From positions 1-64,000 of the forward strand of contig NZ_FRDK01000007.1 in the NCBI RefSeq assembly GCF_900143245.1: a DNA stretch of 64,000 nt, in the 5' to 3' direction. The position numbers and the translations under genes are program-made. A model generated the notes under the pieces. The model was not told the DNA's origin. It worked only from the letters and a program-made list of their open reading frames with translations, and did not search any database. The stretch comes from Flavobacterium fryxellicola. GTDB taxonomy: Bacteria; Bacteroidota; Bacteroidia; Flavobacteriales; Flavobacteriaceae. This document shows, piece by piece, positions 28,911-37,387 of this stretch (the first letter of the stretch is position 1; the number at the start of each line of letters is the position of its first letter).

Positions 28911-30086
28911 CTATGTGTTTTCGCTCTTTTTGCTTGAATACTTTGTCAGTCGAAGTATTTCTCTCATTTTCCTGCCCCAAATATCCCAATTTAATTCGTT
29001 TTCAAATTTCTTGCGGGCGTTTAAAGCTAGCGTACTTAGCTGTCCCCGATCATCCAGAAGAGATTGTATAATTGCCACATAGTCAGCTGGCGTGGCGGTC
29101 AACGGCAAAGTAAAACCGTTGATACCATTTTCAATAATTGAGGTTACACCGCCCGTATCTGTAGTGATAACCGGTATCCCAAAAGCATTAGCTTCACAGA
29201 ACACTATAGGAGTACAATCAGCGCGGGTAGGAACAAACAAAAGATGTGTATTTAGTAAAATATTTACTAAAACATCACATTCTTCCCCTTTATTCTTATC
29301 AAGAAATGGCACTATTTTAATTTTATCGTCATTTGTCAATAAATTAGGAATACAGCCGCATATTGTTAAGGTTATATCATACCCTTTATTAATTAAAATA
29401 CGGAATGTTTCTACTACAATTGCTCCGCCTTTTCTTTCCCAATCCACTCCTAAAAAAAGAAAATTTATCGTACTATTGAATTCTTTGTTTAAGTTTGCTC
29501 GTTGCGGTATAAAATCTAGATTAGCCCCAAATTTCACTGTAAAAACAGAACTTTTATCAACTTTATAATTATTAATTACATATTCAGCTGCCCAAGTGGA
29601 AGAATAAACATGAGTGACGGCCTTTTTTATTGCGTATTTTTCAATTAAATCACCCTCTTTAAAAGAAAAATCGGAAATATTTGAAAAATAGTCATAATAA
29701 TTATTCAGTTGACCAAAAGAACTATCCGATAAATAACATATTGGTATTGACGATTCCAAATAAGCTATTTCTGTGGCTGCTACTGGAGCAAAAATTACAT
29801 CAATTTTTTTATTTTCAAGTTTTTTTTTGATTTGAGAAGCATAAAATTTACTTAGTATCAAACTATGGGATCTATCATATCTTTTAAAAAAAAACAGCTG
29901 ATTTATAACAGTGTTTACTAAAAGCATTGATTTAATCATTAAATTATACTTTATTGGCGCAATTAAATAAACTTCATCAACTTCTTTCATTAAGGATTCA
30001 TACATCTTAAAATGAGTTCCGGACCAACTTCTTTTATCTTTTGGATTTTTTGCGGTAAGGTACCCAACTGTAAGTTTTTCTTTCAT
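28911..30086 (-). CDS. GT4-family glycosyltransferase
   Basis: This 391-residue GT-B protein has the GT4 signature TRADCTPIVFCEANAFGIPV and FLGVDWERKGGAIVVETF in the donor half. The N-terminal half is acceptor-specific and unassigned. It follows the polymerase gene by 13 bases in the same operon. The specific sugar is unknown. Confidence 0.88.
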   Translation of the reverse strand: MKEKLTVGYLTAKNPKDKRSWSGTHFKMYESLMKEVDEVYLIAPIKYNLMIKSMLLVNTVINQLFFFKRYDRSHSLILSKFYASQIKKKLENKKIDVIFAPVAATEIAYLESSIPICYLSDSSFGQLNNYYDYFSNISDFSFKEGDLIEKYAIKKAVTHVYSSTWAAEYVINNYKVDKSSVFTVKFGANLDFIPQRANLNKEFNSTINFLFLGVDWERKGGAIVVETFRILINKGYDITLTICGCIPNLLTNDDKIKIVPFLDKNKGEECDVLVNILLNTHLLFVPTRADCTPIVFCEANAFGIPVITTDTGGVTSIIENGINGFTLPLTATPADYVAIIQSLLDDRGQLSTLALNARKKFENELNWDIWGRKMREILRLTKYSSKKSENT

Positions 30087-30099
30087 GTTTGAGCTAAAA

Positions 30100-31374
30100 T
30101 TAATTTAACTTTATAATTTTTGCTTTCACTGATTTCATTTTAAGTGTAGCTCCAATTAAAATCAATAGTAGCACGGGCGTTGTTGTTGTAAAAATTCCAT
30201 GAACTACAAAAGTTATAAGCATAACTGTAAACACAGCTGCCTGTAAGAGCATGGCTGCTAATTTTTCTAATTTACTGCACTCTTGAAAAGTGACTCTTGA
30301 GGCGACTTGTAAAAGTTTGAATAAAAAAAGAAAGAAAAAAATTATTCCAAGTAATCCGGTTTTTAGTAGTACCGTAATAAAACCATTATGGAACATAGGC
30401 AAAACATCTAAGGAATCCATTTCACCATTAAAAATCCAATTAGGAGTATAAACAACAGTACCGAAACCCTGACCTATTAACATCTCAATAAAATTCCCTT
30501 CACTGAATTTTGTAAGTCCTAAAAAAGCTTCATAACCGCGCCAATTCTGGCTTATTTCAAATGATGTTTCGTAATCTTGAACAAGGATTTCATTGAAAGA
30601 ATGATTTATTTTTGATTGAAATGTGTCTTCCTCTATTGCGCTGGATTCAACTTTTATGAAAAACCCTCCAAAAATAATTAATAGTACCACAAATACGGTT
30701 GCCCAGTAGATTTTCAAAATAGTAATATATTTGTCAATAAAGGGAATTAAAATCATTACCAATAATAAAAAATAATCTGTTCTCGAAAATGATATCGCAA
30801 CTGAGAACAGTGAAATCCCCATTATAAACCATTCCTGAAAATTTTCAAATAACTTGAATTTACATATTCTTGCATAAAACAATATTGTAAATGCTAACAA
30901 TGCTGTTGGATTTGACAAGCTATACCCATATCTTGTCTCAAGACCTAGCTGGGTAAGTAATGCCGGATTTAAAACCAACTCTATCAAATTATAAATAGTT
31001 ATTACAAGTGAACTTATTACAATAACTTTTATTAGCTCTCTAAAATCAATTATTTTTTTAGACATATAAAACCCGATAATAATAAATAGTGGAGCTTGAA
31101 TAAAGTACATTATATCTCTTGTAAAATAATACAAATTAAAGTCTGCCAAACGGACTAGCCCCACAAAGAATCCTATAAAAACAATCATCTTCAAAAAAAA
31201 AATATTTTTTAACCCACGCGACGCTTTTACAGACCTATTTAGTTCAAGATGAATCAATAAAGGAATTGACAAAAAAACTACAGCTTGATCCCAGTCTGTT
31301 TGAGAAAGAACCAGTAACAGGGCAGTATACCAGAGAGCGGGGTCATTTTTATTTGATTTTAGTAATCTTTCCAT
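30100..31374 (-). CDS. Wzy-like polysaccharide polymerase (O-antigen ligase/polymerase family)
   Basis: This 424-residue integral membrane protein has about ten to twelve hydrophobic segments and one large periplasmic loop (about 260-330, containing MFHNGFITVLLKTGLLG). That is the topology of Wzy polymerases and O-antigen ligases. It lies next to the flippase gene (3-base gap), as is usual in Wzx/Wzy-dependent loci, so polymerase is the likelier role. Sequence identity in this family is low and the call rests on topology and context. Confidence 0.8.
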   Translation of the reverse strand: MERLLKSNKNDPALWYTALLLVLSQTDWDQAVVFLSIPLLIHLELNRSVKASRGLKNIFFLKMIVFIGFFVGLVRLADFNLYYFTRDIMYFIQAPLFIIIGFYMSKKIIDFRELIKVIVISSLVITIYNLIELVLNPALLTQLGLETRYGYSLSNPTALLAFTILFYARICKFKLFENFQEWFIMGISLFSVAISFSRTDYFLLLVMILIPFIDKYITILKIYWATVFVVLLIIFGGFFIKVESSAIEEDTFQSKINHSFNEILVQDYETSFEISQNWRGYEAFLGLTKFSEGNFIEMLIGQGFGTVVYTPNWIFNGEMDSLDVLPMFHNGFITVLLKTGLLGIIFFFLFLFKLLQVASRVTFQECSKLEKLAAMLLQAAVFTVMLITFVVHGIFTTTTPVLLLILIGATLKMKSVKAKIIKLN

Positions 31375-31377
31375 GAT

Positions 31378-32658
31378 TTATTTATAAAACGTAAATACTT
31401 TTATATTGTTTCTTTGAAGTACTATTGCTGCATAAATTGTTATAGTAAACTCACAAATTAATAAAGATATAGCTGCCCCAGTAGTTGATAGTTTGAATCC
31501 AAAAAGTAAAATTCCCAAGACAAGCAAATTTAAAATTGCGCCTGTCATATAGATTCTAGAAAAATATTTATCCATTTTAAAAGGTAACAATACAATATTA
31601 AATAATATTGAAGCAATAGGCAGTATTACTATTAAAGGAGATAAAATTCTAAATATTACTATTGAATGATTTACATTTTGACTAAACAACAAATGAAAAA
31701 TTGGTTCGGCAAAAATGACTCCGATTATCCATATAAAAATTGAAATGAAAATTGTAAAATTTAAAATTCTTTGCAAAAAAACTACAGTTTCTTCAGATGA
31801 TTTTCTGACTAATTGAATAATATGAGGATAAAGTGTTTGAGTAAAGGGTGAAAACATGGCTACAATTATTCGTAAAGCTTTTTCTGCAATTGCATAATAA
31901 CCAACCATCATTGTATTAGTAACCAAACCTAAAACAACTGTGGTCGTAGTTGTGTAAAAACTAGTAGAGATTGTAGAAATGAAAATATAATACCCTTCTT
32001 GAACATGCCTCCATACATTTTTATAATTTTGAATTTTAAAAGGAACTTTAAAAGTTTTATTTATCAAAATCATTGAAATAATCCCTACAAAAATAGATCC
32101 TCCAGAATTTAATAATGGCACTAATAAATAATCATTTGGTGATTTTACAAATACAAAAATCGAAATTGTAAAAATAACTTTTGAAATTACAGATAAAATT
32201 GTGATGTATTTCATCTTTTCCATTCCTTGAAAAAACCAAGTTGGAAATAAAAATGTTCCAATGACACTACCGAAGGTAAAAAAATACAACTCCCAATGAA
32301 TTGAAAATTTTTCAAAACTAAAAACTACAGCTGCCATTATAATTAAACACAAAATAACTAATACAAAACGAGCTGTCATAATTGAATTGTAAGTTGTCGT
32401 TAATTCTTCGATATTATTCTTTGTCAGTGATATTTCTCTAGTTCCGGAAAAATTAAATCCGTATTCAGCTATAACAGAAAAATAGCTAATAAATGCTTGT
32501 GCAAAAATAACAAGTCCGTAAATTTCTATTCCTAGTGTTCTTACCAAGTAGGGGAATGTTACTAATGGTAATAGTAAGTTAACTGCATGTAAAAATGATA
32601 ATGATATAAGATTAGAAAATAACTTTTTGTTCTCCGCTCTTTTTAATTTTTCAATCAT
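31378..32658 (-). CDS. Wzx-like oligosaccharide flippase
   Basis: This 426-residue protein has about twelve transmembrane segments and the polysaccharide biosynthesis (Wzx/RfbX) start FSNLISLSFLHAVNLLLPLV with FPYLVRTLGIEIYGL. It would flip lipid-linked repeat units to the periplasm for polymerisation. It is the first gene of the minus-strand glycosyltransferase operon. The upstream 700-base gap must hold the operon promoter. Confidence 0.9.
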   Translation of the reverse strand: MIEKLKRAENKKLFSNLISLSFLHAVNLLLPLVTFPYLVRTLGIEIYGLVIFAQAFISYFSVIAEYGFNFSGTREISLTKNNIEELTTTYNSIMTARFVLVILCLIIMAAVVFSFEKFSIHWELYFFTFGSVIGTFLFPTWFFQGMEKMKYITILSVISKVIFTISIFVFVKSPNDYLLVPLLNSGGSIFVGIISMILINKTFKVPFKIQNYKNVWRHVQEGYYIFISTISTSFYTTTTTVVLGLVTNTMMVGYYAIAEKALRIIVAMFSPFTQTLYPHIIQLVRKSSEETVVFLQRILNFTIFISIFIWIIGVIFAEPIFHLLFSQNVNHSIVIFRILSPLIVILPIASILFNIVLLPFKMDKYFSRIYMTGAILNLLVLGILLFGFKLSTTGAAISLLICEFTITIYAAIVLQRNNIKVFTFYK

Positions 32659-32808
32659 TAATTTTTTTTAGTAATTATAAATTCAACAAACGCTAAGGTT
32701 TCATTTTTTTAAATAAATAAAATGATTATTTAAAAACAAAATCGAGGTAATTTCAGTTTAATTCTATCGCATTGCTGCATTAAAAAGTAAATACTTCTAA
32801 ATCTTAAT

Positions 32809-32901
32809 CTAAGCAAACATTACAAATCCAGCCATAGCAATTAAAAAGAATGCTAAAATTATAATTGAGATAATACCTAAAATTTTTTTTGAAATATTCA
32901 T
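32809..32901 (-). CDS. Possible 30-residue single-span membrane peptide
   Basis: The frame begins MNISKKILGIISII and ends AGFVMFA. It has a short basic N-terminus and one hydrophobic helix that fills the rest, so it would sit in the membrane if made. It lies alone between the flippase gene and the MoxR/VWA pair. No Shine-Dalgarno sequence is evident. Small one-helix proteins are easily missed, but a frame this short can also occur by chance. Confidence 0.4.
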   Translation of the reverse strand: MNISKKILGIISIIILAFFLIAMAGFVMFA

Positions 32902-33306
32902 TATGCTTTGCTTTGAAAAGATGGCTGAATAATTAAATGGGGAAAGATAATTTTACTAAAAAAATAATTCATAGAAAATTTCTTTTACGGCTTCGCAGTT
33001 GAAAGTCACATAAATGCTGTCAACTTTTTAATTAAAAAACTATGCTTCATTTTTTACACTCTATCAAATGTAAGTATTTATTTTTTTAAAAACATCTACA
33101 AACATAATTAAATGTACCTCAAAACACATGTTATCAACAACATAGCAAATCCAGATGTTTATTGGTCTATATGTTTAATAAACAAATAATAAAAGGAGAT
33201 TTATAAATTTAAAGGAAATATGATGGAATTTGAAGCGTCCCAAAGTATAAAATAAAGGAAGAGAAACTATGTATAATTGTAAAAGCAAGATTTTAATTTT
33301 AAACAA

Positions 33307-33354
33307 ATAAGTCATTTAAGAAACTACAAAATAGCAATTCCTTAAATGACTTAT
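33307..33354. terminator. 14-bp perfect inverted repeat, probable terminator
   Basis: ATAAGTCATTTAAG (33307-33320) and CTTAAATGACTTAT (33341-33354) are exact reverse complements around a 20-base loop. The repeat lies 22 bases past the stop of the minus-strand MoxR-like gene. On that strand T-rich sequence follows, which fits a terminator, although the loop is long. Confidence 0.55.
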
Positions 33355-33376
33355 ATGTTAAAAAACCGTAGGTTGT

Positions 33377-34840
33377 TTATAATTTACTGATGTAACTTCC
33401 GTAAATATCTTTAAACTGGTAGCCCTCAGAAAAACGGTCTTTGCTTAGTTTTTTGTATTCGACCAAAGCCCAAAGTATAAATTCCTTCATGAAAAATTTG
33501 TCTTCTTTGGCGAGTTGAGGTTGGTATTTCTTGATTAAAACTTCAAGAGGGACAATACTTCCCAAAATTCTTTCATATTCCTCATCGGAACAATCATCTA
33601 ATAATTCGAAACCACTTTCGGCAAAAAACCATTCTATGATATCCGTGTAAGCTGTTTTTTCATCTTGCTTTTCCAGTTTTTCAATTTTTGGAAAATAAGC
33701 CGGAAAAAAGGTGTGAATTGCATCTCCTAATAAGTGCTGTGCTACAACGGCTGCACCCTCCTGCTCTCCTTCATAGACTAATTCTACTTTTCCGGTAATC
33801 GCAGGAATAATTCCCATAAAATCAGATAAACGTAAAGTAGTGTGCTCCGCTCCTGATTTCAATGCTCTGCGTTCCGCTGTGCTTAATAAATTCTCAAAAG
33901 CAGTAATACTCAATCTTGCACTTACGCCACTTTTATTGTCAATATATTCACTCTCTCGAGCTTCAAAACTAATTTGCTCCAATAAATCTCTCGCTAGTGA
34001 AGGCACATAAACCATCTCGTTCTGTACTTTATCTAATTTAGCTTCTTGCTCTGTAATTGTTCTTGCAATTTTGATCGTATCTGGATAATGTGTCAAAATT
34101 TGAGAGCCAATTCTGTCTTTCAACGGTGTCACAATACTACCGCGATTGGTATAATCCTCTGGATTAGCCGTAAAAACAAATTGCATGTCCAGTGGCATTC
34201 TTAATTTGAAACCACGAATTTGGATATCACCTTCTTGCAAAATATTAAACAAAGCAACTTGGATTCTTGCCTGCAAATCAGGTAATTCATTAATTACAAA
34301 AATACACCGATTCGCTCTTGGAATCATCCCAAAATGAATCACTCGATCATCAGCATAGGAAAGTTTCAAATTTGCGGCTTTTATAGGGTCTACATCACCT
34401 ATTAAATCGGCAACGGTAACGTCTGGAGTAGCTAATTTCTCAAAGAAACGATCGCTTCTGTGTAGCCAAGAAATGGGAGTTTCATCTCCTTTTTCGGCAA
34501 TTAAGTCTTTAGCAAAACGAGAAATTGGTTTCAAAGGATCATCATTAATTTCTGAACCCGTCACAAACGGAATGTATTCGTCTAACAACTCGATCATTTT
34601 ACGTGCCAGTCTCGTTTTGGCTTGACCACGGAGTCCCAATAAATTGATGTTGTGGCGCGATAAAATAGCGCGCTCCAACTCTGGAATTACCGTATTTTCA
34701 AATCCATGAACGCCTTCAAATGTTGGTTTCCCTGATTTAATTTTTTCTCTCAGATTTAAACGCAATTCATCTTTTATGCTTTTGCTTTCGTATCCTGTTT
34801 TTTTTAATTCGCCTAGTGTTTTTATATTTTCTATTTTCAT
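33377..34840 (-). CDS. MoxR/magnesium-chelatase-like AAA+ ATPase
   Basis: This 487-residue AAA+ protein has an unusual Walker A (GLRGQAKTRLARK) and CIFVINELPDLQARIQVALF in the Walker B region. It also has FVFTANPEDYTNRGSIVTPL, resembling the BchI/ChlI-MoxR clade. Such ATPases work as chaperones with a von Willebrand A partner, and the next gene on the cluster's upstream side encodes one. The actual target complex is unknown. The frame is intact. Confidence 0.87.
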   Translation of the reverse strand: MKIENIKTLGELKKTGYESKSIKDELRLNLREKIKSGKPTFEGVHGFENTVIPELERAILSRHNINLLGLRGQAKTRLARKMIELLDEYIPFVTGSEINDDPLKPISRFAKDLIAEKGDETPISWLHRSDRFFEKLATPDVTVADLIGDVDPIKAANLKLSYADDRVIHFGMIPRANRCIFVINELPDLQARIQVALFNILQEGDIQIRGFKLRMPLDMQFVFTANPEDYTNRGSIVTPLKDRIGSQILTHYPDTIKIARTITEQEAKLDKVQNEMVYVPSLARDLLEQISFEARESEYIDNKSGVSARLSITAFENLLSTAERRALKSGAEHTTLRLSDFMGIIPAITGKVELVYEGEQEGAAVVAQHLLGDAIHTFFPAYFPKIEKLEKQDEKTAYTDIIEWFFAESGFELLDDCSDEEYERILGSIVPLEVLIKKYQPQLAKEDKFFMKEFILWALVEYKKLSKDRFSEGYQFKDIYGSYISKL

Positions 34841-34962
34841 GTTTGAAATTTAACGATTGAAAGAATGACTACCTTAAAAATTGTATTCCTGCTCTCTCTC
34901 TATTATCTTGATTCAGTATCCTATTCTTTTTATTGTTTTTATTCTACAGCCGTTCTACCGCT

Positions 34963-36081
34963 TTATTTGATTCTCTTCTTTCTATTTGTTTCATAATCTT
35001 CAAAAATCATTTCGCCCAAACCTTTCAATCCAGTATAGAACGCTTTTCCTTGATTGGCTTCGGTAAACTTATTAACAAACTGCTGTAGATAAGGATCATT
35101 GGCGATCATAAAAGTAGTGATCGGGATGTGTAACTTTCGGGCTTGTTGTGCTTGACTGTAGCATTTATCTACAATATATTCATCCAGACCATTGCTGTTC
35201 ATATAATACGAACCGTCCTTTTCCCGAACGCAACTTGGTTTCCCATCCGTAATCATGAATATTTGTTTATTGGTATTTCTTTTTCGACGAAGTAAGTCCA
35301 TTGCCAGCTGTAAGCCTGCGACCGTGTTAGTGTGAAATGGTCCCACTTTTAGATAGGGCAAATCTTTGATAGCAATCGTCCAAGCATCATTTCCAAAAAC
35401 TAAAATATCTAAAGTATCTTTCGGATAACGTGTTGTAATCAATTCAGCCAGAGCCATTGCCACTTTTTTAGCTGGTGTAATTCTGTCTTCCCCATACAAA
35501 ATCATACTGTGGCTAATATCAATCATCAAGACGGTACTCATCTGAGATTTAAATTGTGTTTCTTCAACAACCAAATCATTTTCGGTCAGCATAAAACTGT
35601 CGACTCCATTATTGATTTGGGCATTACGCAAACTTTCAGTCAATGAGATTCGCTCTAGTCCATCACCAAAATGAAATTCGCGAAATTCACCAGTATGTTC
35701 GTCACCATTTCCGGAATGTTTGGTCTTGTGATTGCCACTGCCACTGCGCTTTAAATTGCCAAAAATAGTGTCTAGTGCCTGCTGACGGATGGCCCGCTCT
35801 GTTTTTGATGTAATTCCAATTCCTGAACTTCCGTCTTCTTTAAGTTCATCACGGATATAGCCCTTTTTCTTTAAATCTTCGATAAAATTATCAATGGTGT
35901 AATTTTCATCGGTCAACTTATATTCTTTATCTAACTCCCGCAACCAATCGATTGCTTCATCAAAATCTCCAGAGGTATGCGTGATTAATTCCTTGAAAAT
36001 CCCAAAAAGTTTATCAAACGGAGATTGATTTGGCGCTTCGTATTGCTTGAAATAAAAACCTTTTCTATTGTCATTTTTCAT
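34963..36081 (-). CDS. VWA-domain protein, partner of the MoxR-like ATPase
   Basis: In this 372-residue protein the second half is a von Willebrand A domain with an intact MIDAS metal site: DISHS at 188-192, T253 in HTNTVAG and D279 in MITDGKPS. The first half is helical, with a Gly/His/Lys-rich linker near 110-130. MoxR-VWA pairs resemble the I and D subunits of metal chelatases and are thought to remodel protein complexes. The ATPase gene follows 122 bases downstream on the same strand. Confidence 0.87.
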   Translation of the reverse strand: MKNDNRKGFYFKQYEAPNQSPFDKLFGIFKELITHTSGDFDEAIDWLRELDKEYKLTDENYTIDNFIEDLKKKGYIRDELKEDGSSGIGITSKTERAIRQQALDTIFGNLKRSGSGNHKTKHSGNGDEHTGEFREFHFGDGLERISLTESLRNAQINNGVDSFMLTENDLVVEETQFKSQMSTVLMIDISHSMILYGEDRITPAKKVAMALAELITTRYPKDTLDILVFGNDAWTIAIKDLPYLKVGPFHTNTVAGLQLAMDLLRRKRNTNKQIFMITDGKPSCVREKDGSYYMNSNGLDEYIVDKCYSQAQQARKLHIPITTFMIANDPYLQQFVNKFTEANQGKAFYTGLKGLGEMIFEDYETNRKKRIK

Positions 36082-36214
36082 ATTGTTAAAATTACATTAT
36101 TTTCAAATGACTCTTTACAAACGTTTATTAATTTTTAGTTAAAAGCGTTTTAATATGAATTATGTGGTAGAATTTTGGAACCAAGAATGCTTTTTGTAAC
36201 GTGATCTCAAAAAA

Positions 36215-36604
36215 TCAAATGAATTCTCCATCCACATAAAACCAATTTCCATTTTCAAGTTTAAAAGAGGAAAGTTCATGATGAATGTGCTGCTGGCGTT
36301 TAGTGTCCAAAAAGTATGCTTTGAACTCCACAGTATATTCGGTGACGTGTATAATTTCTAATTGAAGCCATTTATTACTGTTCGCCCAATTTAGAATTTC
36401 TGATTTAGAGTGGGGACTTCTTTGGGAAAAATGAGTTGTTGCCACCAAATAATCAGCCTGATGCGTCACATAAGCTGCATAGCGAGAACGCATTAAGAAT
36501 TCAGCTGTTGTCGCTTTTTGAATGCCTTTGATAATGGGTTCACAACAATCCTGATAGGATTTACCCAAGCCGCAAAAACAAGTATTCTGGTTCCTATTTA
36601 GCAT
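36215..36604 (-). CDS. YchJ family protein with SEC-C zinc motif
   Basis: This 129-residue protein starts with a SEC-C type motif, CFCGLGKSYQDCCEPII, followed by the YchJ core (TAEFLMRSRYAAYVTHQADYL). SEC-C motifs bind zinc. The cellular role of YchJ is not known. It starts 8 bases after the stop of the small gene upstream, so the two are probably co-transcribed. Confidence 0.88.
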   Translation of the reverse strand: MLNRNQNTCFCGLGKSYQDCCEPIIKGIQKATTAEFLMRSRYAAYVTHQADYLVATTHFSQRSPHSKSEILNWANSNKWLQLEIIHVTEYTVEFKAYFLDTKRQQHIHHELSSFKLENGNWFYVDGEFI

Positions 36605-36612
36605 ATAAATTT

Positions 36613-36855
36613 TTAAAGAGAACCTGTTCCCTGGCCATTGAGTCCTACTATTCTTTGGTGTAATTGATTTAACAAAACTTGATACCTACTTATTTCTATC
36701 AGGTCTTCATCCTCTTCGGCAAAGTCCAGCAATTCATCTAGTTCTTCGCTAACTGCAACTAATTTATTGTTGGCTCCTTTGGCATTTTTTTCAGCTATAA
36801 AATCAATTATTTCTTGAACACCACTTTTTACTTGGTCAAATTTATTTATTTCCAT
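36613..36855 (-). CDS. Small conserved-type hypothetical protein, acidic, helical
   Basis: This 80-residue protein is rich in Asp and Glu and predicted mostly helical (VKSGVQEIIDFIAEKNAKGA, ELDELLDFAEEDEDLIEISR). No domain was recognised. It lies between YchJ and a second small gene on the same strand with short gaps, which supports it being real. Confidence 0.65.
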   Translation of the reverse strand: MEINKFDQVKSGVQEIIDFIAEKNAKGANNKLVAVSEELDELLDFAEEDEDLIEISRYQVLLNQLHQRIVGLNGQGTGSL

Positions 36856-36866
36856 GATGTGTCTTT

Positions 36867-37019
36867 TTAGTTGTTCTCCGAAGCGTTATTTTCATTAAAC
36901 TTCTTTACAATTTGCTTTAACTTTTCTTTGCGCACAATTTCCGCTTGCTTTACTTTATCTTGTGCTTTATGCAATTTGTCGTTGTGTTTTTTAATATTTC
37001 TTTCGTTATTTCTACTCAT
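36867..37019 (-). CDS. Small Lys-rich hypothetical protein, 50 residues
   Basis: The protein starts MSRNNERNIKKHNDKLHKAQ and is highly charged and helical, ending KFNENNASENN. Its stop lies 11 bases before the start of the 80-residue gene, and all three genes to YchJ run in one direction. Codon use looks like coding sequence. The function is unknown. Confidence 0.55.
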   Translation of the reverse strand: MSRNNERNIKKHNDKLHKAQDKVKQAEIVRKEKLKQIVKKFNENNASENN

Positions 37020-37387
37020 GGTCTTACGCTAAAAAATTATGAATTCAATTATTTGATTCAAAAATGTCCTGCAAAGTTCGGGTTATTTATTGAAATTCAA
37101 GTTGTTTTTAATTTGACAATTTGTTCTTTTAAATAGCATTAGCTATGATTGTCAATTTTCGTTCCCCAAATCAGAATGTGTATTCCTAATTTTTCAAGAT
37201 GATTTTAAAGAAATTCGAATTCTAAAACTATTAAAAAGGTCATAATTATTGGCGTTGCAAGAAAAAATGATGTAAAACAATGAAAATTAAAGAGATAACT
37301 AAATATCAAAAAAGTTTCCTCCTGAACATTTTTTTTATATATTTATTTTTTTAATGATGCAGTGATCAAAAACATATTATTCCCTAT
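37020..37387. other. Divergent intergenic region
   Basis: This 368-base region lies between the small-protein/YchJ unit (minus) and the histidine kinase (plus). It should hold both promoters. No clear TAnnTTTG box, repeat or RNA was recognised. Confidence 0.35.

Larger units (their letters stand above)
32659..33376. other. Long intergenic region upstream of the polysaccharide operon
   Basis: This stretch contains a possible 30-residue membrane peptide gene (32809-32901), a 14-bp perfect inverted repeat (33307-33354), and otherwise AT-rich sequence. It should contain the operon promoter, but no clean box was found near the flippase start. Confidence 0.4.

Noticed and set aside
29092..29568. 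158-codon frame antisense to a glycosyltransferase gene
   Set aside because: It lies wholly inside a well-supported gene on the other strand and its translation resembles no protein family.
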